Origin: Notamacropus eugenii
Lineage: Eukaryota; Chordata; Mammalia; Diprotodontia; Macropodidae
Length of the DNA: 64,000 nucleotides
NCBI RefSeq assembly: GCF_028372415.1
Contig: NC_092872.1
Location: 264,765,008 to 264,829,007 of the forward strand
Direction of reading: 5' to 3'
The notes beneath the pieces are model-generated. The model was not told the DNA's origin, made no database searches, and was given only the letters and a program-made list of their open reading frames with translations. Shown in pieces: positions 57,910-64,000 of the stretch. A program made the translations under genes and the position numbers. Within the stretch, counting starts at the first letter, position 1. Every line of letters begins with the position of its first letter.

Positions 57910-60320
57910 TACATCAATGTTGTTTTGGACTATTTAAAATAACTAGACAGGATAAGATTGGAATATTGATGTGGTATAGGAAAAGATGACTTGGTAGACT
58001 TAGAAAAATATGGAAATATTTGAATTTATGAAGAAGTCATCCTCAGAGAAACAGAGGACAAATAAGTATAGTACAATTTTATATAGATGCATATGAATTT
58101 ATGTCTAAATATGAGTATGATTAAAGATACTTAAGTATATGCATGTGTAAGTAAGTATATTATGTAAGGATATATTTATATGTGTGTAAATATATGTCTA
58201 TGTTTAAATATACATATAGTATACATGTTGATATGGCATGTGTGTATACTTATATGCATATATATATATACATGTACATGTACATATACATATACATAAG
58301 TGTGTGTGTATATGTTTGAGATTAGTGTAGCCTTGGAATGGGGAAGGGGGAAAAAAGAACAAAGTAAAAAGTGCACAGCAGAGAACAAAAGAAAACTTAA
58401 AAAGAAGAAAAGATAAAATGGACAACTCTTGACACGTCTAGTAAATAGGCTTTCCTGAAATGGAAATTCATTGCTGTATATTCTGAATCCCTTCCTATGC
58501 TCTCTTGTGCACATGACAATACTTCTCTTTTTCTTTCCTTATTTTGTATTAATGATTCAATGTTTAAGCTTATAATGTATTTCTTTTTCATTTTTTATTA
58601 TATATTTAAGTCTAAAATTTTAAAAAATAAGGTCAAAGTAACTAACAATCACAGTTTATGGAAATCATATTCACTTTGACTTAGCTCATGATATTTTAAA
58701 TGTGGGCGCCTGTTCAATGATCAAATAGTGAATGTATTGCTAGAGGAAATGAACCATATCTGTCTTGACATTTTCAGTGTAAAAGAAATGAGTAGAATAT
58801 TGTAGCTAAATGAAAGAAGGGATCAAAAGTTCTTCTTTGAGGGGTAAATCAAGGATTTGGTGGATTCAATTTTATAGCCTATCCAAAGGCCAAAACAAAA
58901 AAAACAGATTCCTGGGAAGGTCGGTCATCTTGTATTGCAATGCTCATGACGACTCTTTGCAAAGTCTACCATCAAAAACCTTTATCTCTTGCACTAACAA
59001 TTGTTGGAGATAAAGATGTAGAGGAATTCTTTCAAGAACCTGACAATGCCTCCCAAATTAAATGAGCATATATTCTGTGATATCAGAGGGACATCAGAGG
59101 GGTGTAAGGAAAAAATGGAAATCATAAACTAAGAGTAATAAATGAGAAAAGCTGAGGATTGTAGACTACACAGAAGCCATGCATAACTCTATCATGAATA
59201 CTTTTTTGGAAAAAAGCAGTAGATATTGGACAAGGCAAAAATAGAGAAACATTACAAAAAATGAAAGCACATGCTAGTAAGCACTTTTCCAACAAAATGT
59301 ATCTTATTCATATGTTAACTTTTTTAAAATAATTCTTCAAAGACTTAACAGAAGATGTAAGCTTGCTGAATGATCCTTTGATTGTTACTACCTTACTACT
59401 GCATGTTAATACAACCATAATTCATTAAATTTTGAGCCCCTTGACTCAGGTGTTTTTTTCTTTCTTTTTATCACCAGGATTCTAAGCACTTATTATATAA
59501 CAGTAGATTAATATAATCTTTTTGACTTGAAATATAATTCAAGAAGATATACACACAAGTGGTGATCCTCATTGTCATGAAAGGAATAAAAACATGGAGT
59601 CCAAATTGAAGATAGATACTCCATGAGTGGTAGATATTCTTACATATCCCCTAGATATTCCTATCTGTGTATTATATCTCGTCAGTTTCATCAAACCATA
59701 GAACATTAGATTTTCCATAATCACTCAAAAGTATTTGACCTAAACATCCATATGGGGGTGGGGGGAGTGAATTATCAGTGCTTACTATCTAACTTACAAT
59801 ATGCAGATAGAGGGATGGTTTATAGAACTATTGCATCAAGGTACGGGATATAATAGGAAACAAGCAAGGTAAGAGTGAAGAAGATAGAAATTCAATATTT
59901 AAATACACACATTGGCTATGTGACTATGGAGAAGTAACTATGGACAACATCAAAATGTTGCAGGCAAGTTTCTTAAGTCTATACATCACAGAATTCATGC
60001 CAATTGATTAGCATTGTTAGACAAATTTTCTTCATGGGGAGTTTCCTAAATCAATGAAATCATAGATGTGGTATAAATATGTTTATGTATGCAAGCATGT
60101 ATGTGTATATATATATGCACATATATTACACACACATATATATATACATATATACATATATATAAATATGTAGTCTGTCCAACATAGACAGTGAGTTTGT
60201 GAGTAATGGAAAACGATGGTCTCTCAGGAATTTTCTAAAAAAGTAAATTGTTCAAAGGGTATTGTAATCAAACATGCATTATCATTATGATTAGACAATT
60301 ACAAATAAGGAGCTATGACC
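57910..60320. other. Unassigned AT-rich sequence with TA/TG repeats
   Basis: TATA/TATG-rich runs at 58120-58312 and 60085-60172. An L2-like 3' end is possible near 59430-59505. No gene recognised. Confidence 0.45.
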
Positions 60321-60324
60321 AAAT

Positions 60325-60560
60325 ATGATTGAAAAAGAGCATGGACTGGTCATGTGGGGAAGTAAAAGACAGCTATCAAGAGATAGTGAGGAAGCCTTCA
60401 ATATTGTATGGAATTCCTCTGATAAAGTTATGGGAAAACATGGATAAAAGTCATATAGGATGGACAGCCATGATGGGTTATGATTTGCATCATAGAGGGA
60501 ATATTCATATTACTCAGATTATAGACAATTTTGGATATGTGCAAATAACTATTTTAAATG
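60325..60560 (+). mobile_element. Possible RTE/BovB-type LINE fragment
   Basis: 'agcatggactggtcatgtgg', 'agacagctatcaagagatag', 'gataaagttatgggaaaaca' and 'tggataaaagtcatatagga' follow, in diverged form, the order of the RTE C-terminal end (R-A-W/M-x-G-H-V, later L-I-x-x-x-W-E-N). A 113-codon frame covers it. This rests on memory of the family and is uncertain. Confidence 0.3.
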
Positions 60561-60595
60561 TTAGGGATGCAAAGACCAAAATACAAGCAAGCATG

Positions 60596-60600
<5 letters not shown>

Positions 60601-60631
<31 letters not shown>

Positions 60632-60632
60632 C
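60601..60632 (+). repeat. (AT)n microsatellite
   Basis: About 30 bases of alternating A and T. Confidence 0.95.
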
Positions 60633-60734
60633 ATGCACACTTGTATGCATCCATGCTGTGTGAGGTCTGATCTCAAGGATATTACACTCTTCTGGTGTAT
60701 ACAATGTACACACTGTTAATTAAATATGAGATGA

Positions 60735-60830
60735 AAGAGACAGAATCAGAGACAGAAATAGAGAAAGACAGAGAAGGGAAGAGAGGGAGGAAAGAAGGAA
60801 GGGAAGAAGAGACAGAGAGAAAGATTCAAT
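60735..60830 (+). repeat. Purine-rich (GA)n-type tract
   Basis: AGAGACAGA, GGGAGAGA and AAGAAGGAAGG units, nearly all purine on this strand. Confidence 0.9.
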
Positions 60831-60839
60831 GTAACATTG

Positions 60840-61330
60840 AGCAATGGTTAAAGCATCTTTAGAACATAGTCAAACTCCAGATCTGTGCCTAAGACAAAAT
60901 ATAAACAAGAACAACTATCATAAGAATTAATAGCAACAATTTTAATTGGAAAAACAAATAGTGATGATAATAATTATAAGACTACTAACTCATATGTATG
61001 CTTAAATTTTACAAAAAATCATTTAATTACCAAATTACCCATCGAATATTGTTGTACCCGTCAAATATAATAAAATATTAGGTCAAGACTTCCAATTGCC
61101 CTTCAAAAATTACGCATTGAAATCATAACTTTATCAGTTACCATAGTCAACCTCCAAACTTTTTTCTCTGATCAGTCCATTTGAGGCATCGGTGGTTTAA
61201 TTTTTTAAATGGAGGAAAGAAAATATCAATTCATTAAAATTCCAAGTGATCCTTCAAACGAAGACATTTTTTTCCCAAAATTCAGAAGTTGAATTTTAAA
61301 CAGCTAGCTCTAATATTATTTAGAATTAAG
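60840..61330. other. Unassigned AT-rich sequence
   Basis: No feature recognised. Confidence 0.4.
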
Positions 61331-61334
61331 GATA

Positions 61335-61846
61335 TTCCCTGACCACTAATAGGCCTCACCTGGAGCCCATTAAGGGAAGCTTGATTAGGGGAGACTTGTT
61401 TTGTAGGAAGGTCCACACTTTTTAATTAATGAGGCACTGGGTTACTAGGGTCATGATGCCCTCCAACTCTGAAAAGTATATATGTACTCTGAGGTGAGGT
61501 TTTGCTTTTGGGGGCTTACTCTTTGGAAGAAGATTCACGTGGCAGATGAGACTCTTGGTAGCCATTAAGGATCCCCAGATGTTGGTGCTTCTTTCTCTGG
61601 TAATTTAAGTTTGTATGTAATCATCAGACAACTGTATCTGTCTATTGATCTCTGATGTATGTATTGCTTATGAGCAGACAGAAGTCATGTCTGTTGGTTT
61701 TTATTTCTCTGCTTGTGTTTTCTCTGTTGGCAAATGTAATTAAAGAAGATTGTTGATCCCTCAAAGATTTCTTTCCTTAGATCTTTCCAGATCTAAGAAC
61801 CTGTACAGTAGGCTCTCCTGGGCACCCTGGGGTGCTTGTTGCTACA
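61335..61846 (+). mobile_element. Solo LTR, family shared with 11.9 kb
   Basis: Same ordered blocks as 11866-12299 but longer on the left: 'ctgggttactagggtcatga', 'gtggcagatgagactcttgg', 'tagccattaaggatccccag', 'tctgtctattgatctctgat', 'tttatttctctgcttgtgtt', 'gcaaatgtaattaaag' and the end 'cttgttgctaca'. A TATATATG at 61478-61485 could be the old TATA region. The left boundary is approximate. Confidence 0.68.
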
Positions 61847-61854
61847 CTAGTTCC

Positions 61855-62000
61855 TAGCCACTTCCCATTAGGCCATCTTATAGAGTGCATATTCCAGGAG
61901 GGAAAAGACCATATCTTTAACTGAACATCTCCCAGCAACTCATCTTGAACATAGTAGGAAGTAAATATATCTTTCCTAGATGAATGTATGAATGAATGAT
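61855..62000 (+). mobile_element. L2 LINE 3' end
   Basis: 'ttccaggagggaaaagacca', 'cagcaactcatcttgaacat', 'agtaggaagtaaatatatct' and the terminal 'gaatgtatgaatgaatga'. Confidence 0.7.
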
Positions 62001-62114
62001 GAGAGTCTCAAACATAATACCATCTTTAAGTGAGAAAATTTTGCACAGCTAGATAGCTAATATATGAAACACAGCATTCTATGGAAAAAGCAAAAATTAA
62101 TGCATATCAAAAAT

Positions 62115-62580
62115 GAGAGAGTGTTGTATAGTGAATAAAGTATTGTAATTAAAGTCAGAAAGGCTTAGGTTTACATCCATTTCAGACATTTATCAGATGT
62201 GTTATCTTAGGCAAATCTCTTAAAGTCTTCAAGCCTCAGTGACTTCATCTATAGAATGGGGACAATCACTGTTTTTTGTTCAATAATTTCTGTTGTGCCT
62301 GACCCTTTTGGGGTGATTTATTGGCAGTGTTACTGGAATAGTTTGCCATTTCCTTCCCCAACTTATCTTACAGATGAGGAAACTAAGGCAAACAGGATTA
62401 AGTGACTTTCCAGGATCACACAGCTAATAAATACCTGAAGTTAGTTTTGAACTCAGGTTTTCCTGACTCCAGGACCAGTGCTCTATCCACTACTCAACAT
62501 TGTTGTTAAGAATAAGTGAAAGGATTAATATTAAGTTCTTTGGGGATAGTAAGTGCTATACAAGTGTCAACTGTTACTAT
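62115..62580 (+). mobile_element. MIR SINE split by a younger SINE
   Basis: Left part 62115-62275 ('taggtttacatccatttcag', 'ttatcttaggcaaatctctt', 'cagtgacttcatctatagaa', 'tggggacaatcactgtt') and right part 62501-62580 ('taagttctttggggatagta', 'agtgctatacaagtgtcaac') join into one forward MIR when 62276-62500 is removed. Confidence 0.75.
62276..62500 (-). mobile_element. CORE-SINE with RTE-like tail (MAR1-like), nested in MIR
   Basis: + reading 'gcctgacccttttggggtga', 'aatagtttgccatttccttc', 'cagatgaggaaactaaggca', 'gatcacacagctaataaata' and 'tgctctatccactactcaac', the same family as 27408-27645 and 38885-39125. Confidence 0.8.
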
Positions 62581-62589
62581 CTCTAGAGA

Positions 62590-64000
62590 AATATTTCTCT
62601 AAGGTTCAGATCTTACTGAGGTCAATTAATTCAACTACTGTAAAATGTAGAAGAGGAATTGAAAATTTGGAAACTAAGAAAGCATTCAAAGGCTTGAATT
62701 CTCCAAAGGATATTGAATGTCAACAAAGTACAAAGGGTTTTTTATTGAATTTTCTCTGACCAACATTCTGGTATTGTCCTCTGGCACTATTTTATTTAGT
62801 ACTGGCTTCTCTAACTTCAGAAGACTGAGAATGTTTCAGGAAAAGGAAGCACAAATTTACACAGACATGTATATCTAATTTATTCATTCTTATTAATAGT
62901 ATTTACCCTATCTGTCTTACCAGCATTAAAGGACAAATAATGCAGCTCTATTTTCAGACAAAATTTTTCCCAATATTATGTTCAATTTTTTTTATCAGAC
63001 CTATGATTTCATTGGTATAGAAAATACCTGACAAATAAACTCTCTCTATTAATTGGGGCCAGAATTTGTCTTTTAACTCATAATCTTAGAGAGATTTTCA
63101 AACTATGCCCATATATGAACCCATATAGAGGTACACTGGAAAAATATATACCTAAAACACACTCGTACAGTCTTATTCAAATATAAAAGATTTCACTATG
63201 TGAAAAGATCTTATTTACCATAGAAATAACACTGGATTTTTATTGACGATGTATGCTCAAATCTTCTACTTCCTTCCTTTATCCATTCTAAAGGTATAAT
63301 TATGTGTAAGTTTTTGATCTTCATTTCTGTTCAATGATATTATTATAGTAGTACTACTCATCTCACAAGATTGTTAGGAAGAAAATGACTCTCAAATAGA
63401 GAAATTACAAAAATGTGAGCTATTGTTCTTCAGATCACTATGATTATTTCGCTAAGAGGCTACTACAGCGTTTTTAGGAGACAGGGAAACTTACTTAAAA
63501 AAATTTTTTCTGGAGATTTAATCGACCACAACCTACAATATCACCTTTTAGCCTATGACCAGTATGATAGACCTTAGGTGCATGTGGTCCCTGCCTCAGA
63601 AAAAAAATATACTTATAATAATTGGAAGCCCCCAACTAGGATAACTCAGTGCTTTAGTTCTCTGCTCAAATTTGATTATTCTTTGTCTCTAACTTATTCT
63701 TGGCATCCCTCTTTGAGGCTAGGTTAGGCTACAGAAAGTAGTCATTCTAAAAGAAGTGATCACACTTCATGACAGAGCTGTTTCTGTGCAAGCATAGGGA
63801 AGAAAAATTATGAAAAGAGTAGACTTCCTTTTTAAATGAACTTCACTTAGTTCTGGAACAGCTAAGTACAACACATAATTTCAGCCCAAACTCTCTGTTA
63901 CAAGATGCCTACAAAGACAACCCACCCACACCTTCTTTGGTGCAGCTCTATCCTCTTTCATTTTTCTTATTTCTGTCTATTTTAGCTTCTGTTCTGCTAA
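62590..64000. other. Unassigned AT-rich sequence
   Basis: No gene or repeat recognised up to the window end. Confidence 0.45.

Overview
This window looks like AT-rich, gene-poor mammalian nuclear DNA, most likely from a marsupial. The evidence is L1 elements with a recognisable two-ORF layout, CORE-SINEs whose tail resembles the end of an RTE/BovB LINE, other SINE tails I know from marsupials, old MIR/L2/L3 repeats and endogenous retrovirus LTRs. I cannot name the species. I see no functioning protein-coding gene, tRNA or rRNA. Almost every long open frame is a broken LINE frame or a low-complexity run.

Region 1-8.4 kb is one decayed L1 in + orientation. It holds an ORF1 coiled-coil part (1-322), the rest of ORF1, the inter-ORF spacer and ORF2 (endonuclease, reverse transcriptase with FADD box, C-terminal region), up to about 8262. 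Two later elements landed in it: an ORF1-only 'half-L1' (323-2337, 16-bp target duplication) inside ORF1, and a 604-bp solo LTR (5677-6280, 6-bp duplication) inside the reverse transcriptase region. A large (AT)n-(GA)n microsatellite interrupts the endonuclease part.

Region 8.4-35.8 kb is mostly old, unassigned sequence with scattered SINEs, L2/L3 ends and LTRs. It holds a decayed processed copy of the splicing-factor gene CRNKL1 (about 13431-14990), a 5'-truncated L1 (16733-17757), a further L1 carrying a 424-bp solo LTR (25005-27035), and six copies across the window of an interspersed repeat that I could not name.

Region 35.8-38.6 kb is a second, longer half-L1 (35849-38614) with a perfect 16-bp target duplication. 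It has a 5'UTR, an ORF1 and a 1-kb 3' region but no ORF2. Together with the first copy it documents an ORF1-only, presumably trans-mobilised L1 derivative. Both copies share the same one-base contraction in an A-run of ORF1.

Region 38.6-64 kb continues with SINEs (twice a younger SINE nested in a MIR), old L1 fragments, a related LTR pair at 46.9 and 55.4 kb, a rearranged L1 at 52.1-53.4 kb (ORF2 fragment followed by a 5'UTR and ORF1 start), purine-rich and CA/TA tracts, a possible RTE fragment near 60.3 kb, and an LTR at 61.3 kb related to that at 11.9 kb. All recognised L1-derived pieces lie on the + strand. All family names rest on recall of motifs and were not checked by a search.
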